From Thermanaerovibrio velox DSM 12556 (GTDB lineage Bacteria; Synergistota; Synergistia; Synergistales; Synergistaceae): a stretch of 64,000 bases of DNA. Made by a program: the position numbers and the translations under genes. Under the pieces are notes generated by a model that made no database searches, was not told the origin of the DNA, and was given only the letters and a program-made list of their open reading frames with translations. Location of the stretch: contig NZ_CM001377.1 of assembly GCF_000237825.1 (NCBI RefSeq), positions 868,001-932,000 on the forward strand, written 5' to 3'. Below are positions 54,595-63,175 of the stretch, one piece after another; the stretch's first letter is position 1, and each line of letters starts with the position of its first letter.

Positions 54595-55017
54595 TCATTC
54601 GTCCGGGTCCTCAAACCTAAGAACTGGAGAATCTCCCCATATACGTTCTATCCGATAGAAGTCTCTTGCGTCCTTAGAAAATATGTGAACTACCACGTCG
54701 CCCGCATCCAGAAGCCTCCAGCGCCTGCTTTCCTTACCTTCTTTCCTTACGGACTCAAAGTGATCCTCCAGAAATTCCTCTGCTTCCGCCTCCAACGCTT
54801 CCATGTGTATGTCATTGAGTGCAGTTACAACTACAAATAGATCTGCTACCCCTAACGTATCTCGAACATCTATGAAATCCACATCCTTGGCGTGCTTATC
54901 GATAAGCCTTATGCCAAGGGGGCGATACCGCTTAAAGAGACTTTCCGAGTCCTCTGTGCTTTTAATCTCATCGATAGAAGCCGCTTCCCTGCCTGGTACT
55001 ACTAATTTGTCCTTCAA
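54595..55017 (-). CDS. rsfS: ribosomal silencing factor RsfS
   Basis: A 140-residue protein of the RsfS/Iojap family that binds L14 on the large subunit and blocks joining of subunits during starvation. The core runs from about residue 40 (LIDKHAKDVDFIDVRDTLGV, ADLFVVVTA). It ends with WRLLDAGDVVVHIFSKDARDFYRIERIWG (in part), a highly characteristic block. An N-terminal extension of about 40 residues precedes it. The TTG at 55017 is chosen because aaggagg lies nine bases upstream; a longer frame begins at 55077 without an SD. Confidence 0.9.
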   Translation of the reverse strand: MKDKLVVPGREAASIDEIKSTEDSESLFKRYRPLGIRLIDKHAKDVDFIDVRDTLGVADLFVVVTALNDIHMEALEAEAEEFLEDHFESVRKEGKESRRWRLLDAGDVVVHIFSKDARDFYRIERIWGDSPVLRFEDPDE

Positions 55018-55181
55018 AAAAAATCGCCTCCTTTTTATCGCATTTATCGCAATATAAATAGCCGCCGCAAAGGCCAAAGACCGAAGAACACCTCATGATC
55101 TTATGTTGCTTGAGTGTGTCGCGGTTTAATCTTATCATGTGCTAACTTATAGGGAGACATGCCCTATAATAAGCTTACTAA

Positions 55182-56546
55182 TCAATGAGAGTCCAAGTAC
55201 TTCCTCGCTTCATCCAGGCTCCCAAAGATCTTTCCATAGTCTCCTCCTAAGACCAGGCTTGCGAACATCGCTTGACGACCTGATCGTACCATCGAATCCC
55301 TTATCCCGCATAGCTTAGCCATGTTCTTAGCAGCCCTTATGGTGTCTTGGTTTGCCCCTTCTGGGTAGAGGACCATGCTAGCTCTGTAATCAAAGTGTTT
55401 AGCGTTGCCCGTGTATATAACCTCTATGCCCATCTTCTGAAATGTCTCCGAGGCGATCTGTCCTAAGCCCTTCTTCCCAGTTCCGTTAAGAATCGCCACC
55501 GGTACAGTTATGTTTTTAACAAGAGTTCTGATGTCATCTTCCGATGCCTCACTCGGGCCCCCTTGGAGGCTTGTCCTTTTATCGCTGTAAATATCCCTGT
55601 CCGAAGCAGTTGAGATTTGTACCCCGTAGTTGGCGACAAGATCCATGGAAGCCCCATCGGGGTTGGATAGCTCCTTCACACTCATAGCACATATACGCTT
55701 GAAACCTTCCATCTCGGGGAGCCAATAACTCACTCCCTTTATGTAACTTGGCTTGCCTGGCATCATTGTGAAGAGGATATTACTCTTATCTATATCACTT
55801 AAAAAACCACCGAGCTGCAGTGCCACCGAAAGTGGCATGTCGGTCTTTATGATGCTTATGGCCTCCCTTACGAACTGTGGCACCTTCGTAACCATCTCAG
55901 GGCTCTTAAGCTTGCTCAGAATAGCCTTGATAAATTCCTGCTGACGCTGCACCCTGCCAATGTCACCCATAGCATCGTGGCGGAACCGCACAAAGTGAAG
56001 GGATCTCTCCCCATCCAAATGCTGAAGCCCCTTCTCCAAGTTTATGTTGAGCCCTCCTGCCCTATCAACATACCGCATTTTCTTAGGTACGTATACGTCT
56101 ACACCGCCGATGGAATCCACCATCCTGGCGAAACTGCTGTAGTCCAATAAAACATAGTAGTGTATAGGTATGCCCAGGTTTGACATCACCGTTGACTTAA
56201 GCAGGTCTACACCGCCGAAAGCGTAGGAATGATTTAGTTTTTGAAACCCGTGACCTGGTATATTGACCCTGGTATCCCTTGGCAACGAAACCACCTTAAC
56301 AGTATTAGCATCCAAGTCTAAAAACACAAGGGCGATGCTATCGGTTCGCCTGGAGCCGTCCACGTTATCCTCCCCAAGCAAAAGAATGTTCAGTGAACCC
56401 GTCAGCTTCTTCCCCATGTCCTCGGAGATGGTATCCTTTATCTTCTCTACCGGCGCAGAAACCTCCGAACGGAACCGCACATATGCTCCAGCGGCGAAAG
56501 AAACAAGCACTAAAAGGGCTGCTAAGAACATATTTCTTAGTCTCAT
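55182..56546 (-). CDS. LytR-CpsA-Psr (LCP) family protein with LytR C-terminal domain
   Basis: A 454-residue membrane-anchored protein. A signal-anchor helix (about 5-25) precedes the LCP domain (LNILLLGEDNVDGSRRTDSIALV, VSLPRDTRVNIP, KLNHSYAFGG, VRFRHDAMGDIGRVQRQQ; parts quoted). A LytR_C domain (VPVAILNGTGKKGLGQIASE onward) lies near the C-terminus. LCP enzymes attach polymers to peptidoglycan, or in other lineages act on envelope glycans. The partner polymer in a diderm is unknown. It follows nadD by 40 bases. Confidence 0.9.
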   Translation of the reverse strand: MRLRNMFLAALLVLVSFAAGAYVRFRSEVSAPVEKIKDTISEDMGKKLTGSLNILLLGEDNVDGSRRTDSIALVFLDLDANTVKVVSLPRDTRVNIPGHGFQKLNHSYAFGGVDLLKSTVMSNLGIPIHYYVLLDYSSFARMVDSIGGVDVYVPKKMRYVDRAGGLNINLEKGLQHLDGERSLHFVRFRHDAMGDIGRVQRQQEFIKAILSKLKSPEMVTKVPQFVREAISIIKTDMPLSVALQLGGFLSDIDKSNILFTMMPGKPSYIKGVSYWLPEMEGFKRICAMSVKELSNPDGASMDLVANYGVQISTASDRDIYSDKRTSLQGGPSEASEDDIRTLVKNITVPVAILNGTGKKGLGQIASETFQKMGIEVIYTGNAKHFDYRASMVLYPEGANQDTIRAAKNMAKLCGIRDSMVRSGRQAMFASLVLGGDYGKIFGSLDEARKYLDSH

Positions 56547-56586
56547 GTCCTGTGGAGATCCTACCTTCCATAGTGGAATAGTTAAT

Positions 56587-57225
56587 TTAATCTAAGTAAA
56601 GCCTCTTGCGCATTATGTAGTCTACGACAGTATCAGGCGTAAGATACCTTATGCTCATACCGTCCCTGAGCCGTCTCCTGATGTTCGTGCTGGATATGGC
56701 AAGCAACGGAATCTCCAAGGGCAAAATGGCCTTTCTTATCTGCTCCGGCAAATCCAAAATCTTATTCACATTATACCCTGGCCTGCTTACCGCAATTAAA
56801 GTACAAAGAGATGCCAATAAAAAAGGCTCCTTCCATGTAAGGAGTTGAAGTATAGAGTCCAATCCGGTTATAAAATAAAATGAAGAGCCCTTGGGGAAAA
56901 GAGACTTAAGTGCTAGGATGGTATCAACGGTATGATGAGGACCAGGTGTGTCTATCTCTATCCTGGAAACCTTAAAACTGCTGTTACCCGCCACCGCAAG
57001 GGAAGTCATCTTGAACCTATCCTCTTGATGGGATATTCGACTAGTATCCTTATGTGGAGGGTATCCAGTTGGAACAAATATGACCTCGCTAAGCCCTATT
57101 CTAGATCGAGCCTCTTCTGCTGCCAAAAGATGACCGTAATGGATGGGATCAAAGGTCCCACCCATTACGCCGATCCTCCGCTCGTCAGGCCTTGACAGAT
57201 CCGAATCGTTTTCTAGCCTGTCCAT
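56587..57225 (-). CDS. nadD: nicotinate-nucleotide adenylyltransferase NadD
   Basis: A 212-residue enzyme that adenylates nicotinate mononucleotide in NAD synthesis. VMGGTFDPIHYGH is the nucleotidyltransferase (T/H)xGH motif, FVPTGYPPHK the substrate loop, and ISSTNIRRRLRDG the C-terminal motif. The ATG at 57225 is chosen because caggag lies seven bases upstream; an earlier ATG at 57267 lacks an SD. Position between obg and an LCP gene matches obg-nadD-lytR-rsfS orders seen in Firmicutes. Confidence 0.94.
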   Translation of the reverse strand: MDRLENDSDLSRPDERRIGVMGGTFDPIHYGHLLAAEEARSRIGLSEVIFVPTGYPPHKDTSRISHQEDRFKMTSLAVAGNSSFKVSRIEIDTPGPHHTVDTILALKSLFPKGSSFYFITGLDSILQLLTWKEPFLLASLCTLIAVSRPGYNVNKILDLPEQIRKAILPLEIPLLAISSTNIRRRLRDGMSIRYLTPDTVVDYIMRKRLYLD

Positions 57226-57311
57226 GACAGCACTCCTGTTTTCAGAGGTGTTGTTCAACGATGACATTAAAATTTAACCTCGATCAACTTTAATTCTAGC
57301 CGAGGATAATC

Positions 57312-58698
57312 TCATTTATCACCATCGGGATCCTCGTCTTTGGAAGGCGAGATCTCCTGTCCTTCAATTTCTTCAACGGCATCTAAATCGGGGTTGAAGT
57401 TAAACTCCACGGAGCCTATTAACACCGTGTCCCCTTCTTTAGCCCCTGCACTTAAAAGAAGATCATCAACCATGTAGGAACGCAATAACCTACCAAACCT
57501 CACTAGGTTTTCCTCGTGATCGAAATTGTATCGCAAAACTGCGTCCTCAAGGTGTGGGTGAACCACTCTGTATACCCCATCGGCTTCCCTTAGAACATGA
57601 ACACTGCGATGGCGCATGGACTTGAAGTCCCGGCTCTTTGTGTCACGGGAAACCTCTACGGCTGTTACCCTTGGGGTATAAATGGGAGTTGGGTTCTCAT
57701 CGGCAAAACGCAGTATCTCTTCCACCAATTGATCAATGTTCTCTCCCGAGAGGGCGCTTAAGGCTACAAAACGCATCTGTTTTTCGGTGAAAAACTCCTT
57801 TGTAAGGGGTAACAGGTGATTTCTGGTCTCCTCCGACAAAAGGTCTAGTTTATTACCGACGATCATACACGGTTTATCCAATATGGACCGATCAAAAGCC
57901 TCCATCTCGGCTCTTATGGTGCTCCAATCCTTAACAATGAGGTCTAAATCCCCGGAGGATATGTCCAACACATGGATCAACATCCTGGTTCTCTGGATAT
58001 GCCTCAAAAAGGCTATGCCAAGCCCCCTATTCTCGTGAGCCCCCTCTATTAAACCAGGGATATCTGCAATTACAAGCCGATGTCTATGGTCTGCTAGCAC
58101 TCCGAGGTTAGGGGTAAGGGTGGTAAAAGGATAAGGGGCTATCTTGGGATTAGCTTCACTTAGACTTTTTAGCAGGCTAGACTTACCCGCGTTTGGAGCC
58201 CCCACCATTCCAAGGTCCGCTATCATCCTTAGCTCTAGAAGCAGTTCCCTAGAATCTCCAGGATAGCCCTTCTCCGCAAACCGAGGAGCCTTTCTTAAGG
58301 AGCTGGCAAAAACCCTATTGCCCCTTCCACCCCTGCCCCCCCTCGGCTGCCAGGAACATATCTCCATGGGATACCAAGTCCGCATAGACCTCCATTGTGG
58401 ACGAATCATAAACCACGGTGCCACAAGGGACCTTAATGAAAAGATCCTCTCCGGATTTCCCGTTTCGCCCACCTCCGCTTCCGCTCTTACCATCCTGAGC
58501 TTTATATGACCTTTTATACTCGAAGTCAGCTAAGGTTTGCAGGTTGCGATCTGCAACCAACCACACGTTGCCCCCCCTGCCACCGTTGCCTCCATCTGGG
58601 CCACCCTTAGGAACGAACTTCTCCCTTCGGAAGCTGACACAACCGTTGCCACCGGCACCGGCCGTGACCCTTATCTTGGCCATGTCCACAAACTTCAT
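57312..58698 (-). pseudogene. obg: GTPase Obg (CgtA), one +1 frameshift
   Basis: The ribosome-associated Obg GTPase, in two frames. The first (58698 to the shift) carries the glycine-rich Obg fold ([44 protein letters not shown]). The second carries [13 protein letters not shown], the G-domain P-loop GAPNAGKSS and [16 protein letters not shown], then NKLDLL and an OCT-like C-terminal domain. The break is a G7 run on this strand (C7 at 58336-58342 on the plus strand). With six Gs the sequence reads [11 protein letters not shown] without interruption. Obg is essential in almost all bacteria tested, so a base-call error is much more likely than gene loss. Joined length is about 461 residues. Confidence 0.88.
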
Positions 58699-58733
58699 AT
58701 GCCAACACCCTCACATGTAGAAACATAATTAAA

Positions 58734-58749
58734 GGGGCCGCAAGGCCCC
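58734..58749 (-). terminator. hairpin terminator between rpmA and obg
   Basis: On the minus strand GGGGCC, a four-base loop and GGCCCC are followed by tttaatta. It lies about 40 bases after the rpmA stop and 36 bases before obg, so it may attenuate obg expression from the ribosomal protein genes. Confidence 0.6.
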
Positions 58750-58787
58750 ATAAAGAAGTTGATCACAGGATATGATGCGCCTACGGC

Positions 58788-59066
58788 TCAACAGGGTACC
58801 ACGGCTACGAACTTGCGATCCGCCTTGGTCTGGAACTTAACAACCCCATCCTTCAGGGCAAACAAGGTATCGTCCTTACCCCTACCCACGTTAACCCCAG
58901 GACGGTACTTAGTACCCCTCTGACGGACGATTATGGTACCCGCCTTGACCACTTCACCATCAGTTCTCTTAAGACCAAGATACTTTGGGTTGCTATCCCT
59001 GCCGTTTGAACTGCTCCCCTGCCCCTTCTTATGGGCAAAGAATTGAATATCAAAAACTAAGATCAT
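58788..59066 (-). CDS. rpmA: 50S ribosomal protein L27 with cleavable N-terminal extension
   Basis: A 92-residue large-subunit protein near the peptidyl-transferase centre. The mature sequence begins [15 protein letters not shown]. Ten residues precede it ([10 protein letters not shown]), ending in the x-Q-F-F sequence that the cysteine protease Prp cleaves in Staphylococcus aureus and relatives. The processing is inferred from that motif and from the adjacent prp gene. The start has ggaggt eight bases upstream and overlaps prp by 17 bases. Confidence 0.95.
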   Translation of the reverse strand: MILVFDIQFFAHKKGQGSSSNGRDSNPKYLGLKRTDGEVVKAGTIIVRQRGTKYRPGVNVGRGKDDTLFALKDGVVKFQTKADRKFVAVVPC

Positions 59067-59391
59067 TTCGCTCCACCTCCGAAACGACTATGTACTTAGG
59101 ATACGAGGACGCCAAAGACTTCAACGAGAGCCTAACCGTTTCCACCAGAACCCTCCAGCCCTCTCCTTCCAGCTGACCCCATACCATCCGCCTGAGCGGC
59201 TTGCGGGGATCCACCTGAAAATCGGGGTTTTTAACTCCTACCACCTGGATCATGCCCAACTCTAAAGCTTGAAGCAAGGTGGAAACAGCGGCACATACCA
59301 CGTCCTCACCTCTTGCTGCGGCCCCTGAGTGCCCAACCGCCTCAAAACCAACTATCAAACCGCCCTTAAAAAAGAACGTGACCCTGGTCAT
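59050..59391 (-). CDS. prp: ribosomal-processing cysteine protease Prp
   Basis: A 113-residue YsxB-type cysteine protease that trims L27. The catalytic pair is H21 in VGHSGAA and C33 in EDVVCAAVS, matching His22 and Cys34 of S. aureus Prp. It lies between L21 and L27, as in Firmicutes. Its 3' end overlaps the L27 start. Confidence 0.92.
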   Translation of the reverse strand: MTRVTFFFKGGLIVGFEAVGHSGAAARGEDVVCAAVSTLLQALELGMIQVVGVKNPDFQVDPRKPLRRMVWGQLEGEGWRVLVETVRLSLKSLASSYPKYIVVSEVERNDLSF

Positions 59392-59434
59392 TTACACAAC
59401 CTAAGACCTAAAAAACGTCCAACTGAACACAAGA

Positions 59435-59746
59435 CTAGAGCGTGATATCCTCCACCATGAGGTCGGTATAGTGCTGCCGGTGCCCCCTAAAGCGCCTATA
59501 GTTCTTCTTCCTACGATACTTGAAAACTATAACCTTGTCCTCTTTGCCGTGACCAAGAACCTTAGCGGTTACCTTGGCCCCGTCAACGTAGGGGCTGCCT
59601 ACCAATATAGAATCATCCTTTGAAACGAAGAGGACCTTATCAAGGCAAACAGAAGAGCCCTCGTCTGCCTTCAGCAACTCAACCCTTATCTTATCTCCTT
59701 GCTTTACCCTGTACTGCTTACCACCGGTCTCTACTATCGCGTACAT
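59435..59746 (-). CDS. rplU: 50S ribosomal protein L21
   Basis: A 103-residue ribosomal protein. It begins [18 protein letters not shown] and ends with [19 protein letters not shown], the conserved rRNA-binding tail. It heads the L21-Prp-L27-Obg set. The SD gagagg precedes the ATG. Confidence 0.96.
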   Translation of the reverse strand: MYAIVETGGKQYRVKQGDKIRVELLKADEGSSVCLDKVLFVSKDDSILVGSPYVDGAKVTAKVLGHGKEDKVIVFKYRRKKNYRRFRGHRQHYTDLMVEDITL

Positions 59747-59758
59747 TCACACCTCTCC

Positions 59759-59784
59759 CTTCGCTGCGGCTCGGGTGAGCAAAG
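59759..59784 (-). promoter_or_regulatory. hairpin in the rplU leader
   Basis: On the minus strand CTTTGCT pairs with AGCGAAG (seven pairs, one G-U) around a 12-base loop, ending just before the SD of rplU. It could be an autoregulatory leader for L21, but I cannot match it to a known leader family. Confidence 0.3.
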
Positions 59785-59844
59785 CTACTTTAAACCCGAC
59801 CCAGGCGATATTAACGCCAAAGAATTCTACACTTTAGGCCCCAA

Positions 59845-61479
59845 TTAGTCAACGTCAACCACGGTCTCAGCGCCGTACTTCTCCAGAAGGAACCTGGCGT
59901 GCCTCATGGCATCTTCATGGGCTTCACCGGATAGCATTCGAGCTATCTCCGCCACACGTTCTTCTCCGGAAATATCTAAGACCTCGGTGATATCCCCTTT
60001 CCTCCTAACCACAAGATGTTGGTCCCCCATAGCAGCAAGAGTAGCCTCATGGGTTATTAGTATGACTTGACCAGCTTTAGATAACTCTTTCAACTTCAGT
60101 CCAGCTAAAAGGGCAGATCTTCCCCCAAGCCCCGCTTCCACCTCGTCGAATACTATACACTCCGGGGACCAACGGTCCTTCATGGCACACTGAATTGCAA
60201 GCAAAATACGACTTAGTTCCCCTCCAGACGCTCTCTTAGATATGGGATATAAATCAGATCCCTCGGTGCCCATTAGAAAGAGGACTCTATCGGCCCCTGA
60301 CGGGCCTATCTTTTTTAGCGGCTCCCTGGAAACACTGAATTTGATCCCATCCATTCCCAGAGCCTCTAGGTTTAGAGATACCTCCCCGCTGAATGACTCA
60401 GCAAGCGCCCCCCTAAACTCTCTTAGCTCCATAGCGGTTTCATATGCCTTTTTTTTAAGTGCAGCAACTTTTCCGCTAAGCGAGCTGAGTCGGGATTCCG
60501 CCTCTATTAGCCATCGGGATCGCTGTTCGGCTTCGTTTAAAAAATCCGTTATATCTTCGTCGCTGTCCAGGTGAAGTTTCCTCATCAGCTGCCTTAAGCT
60601 TCCAAGCTTGTCTTCCAATTCATCTGCCTTGGCTTCCATCTCATCAACGGCATCAATGCCTTCCCAGCTTCTAAGATCCGCTATTGCGGCTCCTAAGGCA
60701 TCCAGGGCCTCAGAAAGCCTCCTGGTGATTTCCTCTTTCCTGTCGGAGCTTGGAAGCTTTGATGACAGGGAACTCAATGTGCTGCCTATGATGTCCGCTG
60801 CGGACCCCTCTCTATGATGGAGCATATCCATGGCCTCTTCCACCGCTCTAAGCTCTTGCATTGAGTCTCTTATCCTTTTTGCCTCTGATTCCCAGATCTG
60901 AACACATCCTGGGAATGGATTTAGCCTCCTAAGTTCAACAAGCAGTGGTTCTATTATCGCCTGGTCCCTTTGGCACCGCTCAAACTCCCGCTTGAGCCTC
61001 TCAAGCTCCAAAGCCGCGCTCCTGGCATCCTCGTAAGCAGATTTCATTTGATCCCTAAGGGATCTCATCGAAGAACCACCGAACGAATCTAATATTTCCA
61101 TAAAAGCGTCCTCATCCAAAAGACACAGGTGGGAAAACTGACTTTGTATCTGAATTCTGTTGCCCAGGTTCAGGATGAGATCCGATAGGCTAACCTGGTT
61201 ACCCCCCAGAAAGATCCTGTTTCTACCCTCAGAAGATATGATCCTCCTGATATTGACGGTACCGCCACGAAAAGAAAATTCTGCGTCAACTTCTCCACTG
61301 GTGCTGGATGACCTTATCAGTGCGTTGCTTGACCTCTTACCAGCAACCAACTCCAGAGAACGGACAAGACTGCTTTTGCCCGACCCGCTCTCCCCGGTTA
61401 TCGCCACAAACCTTCCGCCTATGCACAGATCTGCGGAGGCTATCCCACATATGTTGCGCACCGATAGCCGCTTCAGCAA
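59845..61479 (-). CDS. recN: DNA repair protein RecN
   Basis: A 544-residue SMC-like ATPase of double-strand break repair. FVAITGESGSGKSSLVRSLE is the Walker A block and IVFDEVEAGLGGRSALLAG the Walker B/D-loop. Coiled coils (about residues 140-345) lie between, and RASGGELSRILLAIQ is the ABC signature. It is a few residues shorter than E. coli RecN. Its start overlaps the end of nadK by seven bases. Confidence 0.94.
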   Translation of the reverse strand: MLKRLSVRNICGIASADLCIGGRFVAITGESGSGKSSLVRSLELVAGKRSSNALIRSSSTSGEVDAEFSFRGGTVNIRRIISSEGRNRIFLGGNQVSLSDLILNLGNRIQIQSQFSHLCLLDEDAFMEILDSFGGSSMRSLRDQMKSAYEDARSAALELERLKREFERCQRDQAIIEPLLVELRRLNPFPGCVQIWESEAKRIRDSMQELRAVEEAMDMLHHREGSAADIIGSTLSSLSSKLPSSDRKEEITRRLSEALDALGAAIADLRSWEGIDAVDEMEAKADELEDKLGSLRQLMRKLHLDSDEDITDFLNEAEQRSRWLIEAESRLSSLSGKVAALKKKAYETAMELREFRGALAESFSGEVSLNLEALGMDGIKFSVSREPLKKIGPSGADRVLFLMGTEGSDLYPISKRASGGELSRILLAIQCAMKDRWSPECIVFDEVEAGLGGRSALLAGLKLKELSKAGQVILITHEATLAAMGDQHLVVRRKGDITEVLDISGEERVAEIARMLSGEAHEDAMRHARFLLEKYGAETVVDVD

Positions 61480-62357
61480 GATTCATCTCCCCCAGGATCA
61501 AAGGCACATCTACCCCATCGAAGTTTGTCCCGTAACAACGAGTAGTAGCTCCGATCGGGAAGGGATATAGTGTACACCTTTGGGGCTCCGGATATGGACA
61601 CCTCTATGCTGTCCCTCCCTTGAAGCCTATAGCCCAACTGACCATCCTGAGTAAGCAAGACCTCCCTATCCTCACAGAGAGGGGTTATCACGGCCCTATC
61701 GTTGGGTCCCAGCACGATAGGCCTGGAGTACAGTGTATGAGCACAGATGGGAGCAAGTATCATGCACGATAGATGAGGAGGTACTATAGGACCACCAGCC
61801 GATAAAGAATACGCGGTAGAGCCGGTGGGTGTTGACGCTATAAACCCGTCACAAGGAAATAAACCTACCAGCTCCCCATCTATGGATAGCTCCAGGTCTA
61901 TTGACCTCGCAAATGATCCCTTTGTAACAACCAAGTCATTGAGTGCAAAGAGTTCATGAACCTCTTCGCCATCCCTGATGACTATGCCCTTCAGACATTC
62001 CCTAGTCTGTAAGGTGTACCTGCCATCCATAATGGTGGATAGATCTTCCTCCGCGCTAAGGGGACTGCCTATCGCAAGGAATCCAAGGCGTCCAACGTTT
62101 ATGCCATAAAGGGGTATCTCCCGTCCTAACGTATACCTGGCGGCCCGAAGGAACGTGCCATCTCCTCCTATTACAACCACCAGAGTTGATCTTTCAAGGA
62201 ATTCTTGGTCAGATGACGCACCAACCCCTAAAAAAACCGCTTCCTCTGGAGGTACCAGCACCTCTATGCCTCGCTTATTACACCAAGCAAGTACCCGCTG
62301 AGCTATCCTCAGAGCGGGAGCCTTGCTTGTGTTGAACAACAACCCCACCACGCTCAT
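61473..62357 (-). CDS. nadK: NAD kinase
   Basis: A 294-residue kinase making NADP. VVIGGDGTFLRAAR is the GGDG motif, GINVGRLGFLA and FALNDLVVTKG follow, and STPTGSTAYSLSAGGPIV closes the active site. It lies between tlyA and recN, a very common bacterial order, and its ends overlap both. Confidence 0.95.
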   Translation of the reverse strand: MSVVGLLFNTSKAPALRIAQRVLAWCNKRGIEVLVPPEEAVFLGVGASSDQEFLERSTLVVVIGGDGTFLRAARYTLGREIPLYGINVGRLGFLAIGSPLSAEEDLSTIMDGRYTLQTRECLKGIVIRDGEEVHELFALNDLVVTKGSFARSIDLELSIDGELVGLFPCDGFIASTPTGSTAYSLSAGGPIVPPHLSCMILAPICAHTLYSRPIVLGPNDRAVITPLCEDREVLLTQDGQLGYRLQGRDSIEVSISGAPKVYTISLPDRSYYSLLRDKLRWGRCAFDPGGDESC

Positions 62358-63175
62358 CGGGCATCACGATGGGCCAAAGAGACCACCTCATCTATATCAA
62401 TCAGCTGATAATCTACATCATCCCCATGAGCTGCCACTACATGGAAGAGAAACTCTATGTTCCCCTCCGGGCCTCTTATAGGGGAATGGGTCATACCCGC
62501 CACCCTCCACTTAGTGTTATCATTGATGAAAGCCGTCATATCCGACAGGACCTCTTTGTGCAACAAAGGATCTCGCACTACCCCTCTCTTGCCAACTCTC
62601 TCTCGTCCCACCTCGAACTGTGGCTTTACCAAGGCTATGACGTGACCAATCGGGTCCATAACGGAAAAGAGGCTTGGAAGTATCAGCTTCAACGATATGA
62701 AGGACACGTCGCAAACCCCTAGACCACATGGCTCCGGTATTACCTCCCTAGATAAGGATCTTGCGTTAGTCCTCTCCAAAACAACTACCCTGGGATGATT
62801 CCTTAAGGACCATGCCAATTGACCGTACCCCACATCTACTGAGTACACCCTTGAAGCCCCTCGCCTTAGCAAAACCTGCGTAAAACCTCCCGTGGAGGCC
62901 CCTACGTCAACGCATACCAGGTTAAACGGGCTAACCTGGAACATATCCAATCCCCGCAAAAGCTTGTAAGCTCCCCGGCTCACCCATTTTTCTTCCTTGG
63001 AAATTTCAACGACGTCCACCGTTGATGTCATAGCAGCCATGCAAGATGGTTTTGAGGCTACAACGCCATCTATCCTTACAACCCCTGCTTCTATCAACCT
63101 CTTTGCTTCCTCCCTGGATGTGGCAACTCCTCGCCTCACCAAAAGGGAGTCTAGCCTAATCCTTTGAGATTTCAT
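62354..63175 (-). CDS. tlyA: TlyA-family rRNA 2'-O-methyltransferase (hemolysin-like)
   Basis: A 273-residue protein with an N-terminal S4 RNA-binding domain (LDSLLVRRGVATSREEAKRLI) and an FtsJ-like methyltransferase domain (VDVGASTGGFTQVLLRRGA, LVKPQFEVGRERVGKRGVVRD; parts). In mycobacteria TlyA methylates 16S C1409 and 23S C1920. The TlyA(I)/(II) subtype depends on N-terminal details not judged here. It overlaps dxs and nadK. Confidence 0.92.
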   Translation of the reverse strand: MKSQRIRLDSLLVRRGVATSREEAKRLIEAGVVRIDGVVASKPSCMAAMTSTVDVVEISKEEKWVSRGAYKLLRGLDMFQVSPFNLVCVDVGASTGGFTQVLLRRGASRVYSVDVGYGQLAWSLRNHPRVVVLERTNARSLSREVIPEPCGLGVCDVSFISLKLILPSLFSVMDPIGHVIALVKPQFEVGRERVGKRGVVRDPLLHKEVLSDMTAFINDNTKWRVAGMTHSPIRGPEGNIEFLFHVVAAHGDDVDYQLIDIDEVVSLAHRDAR

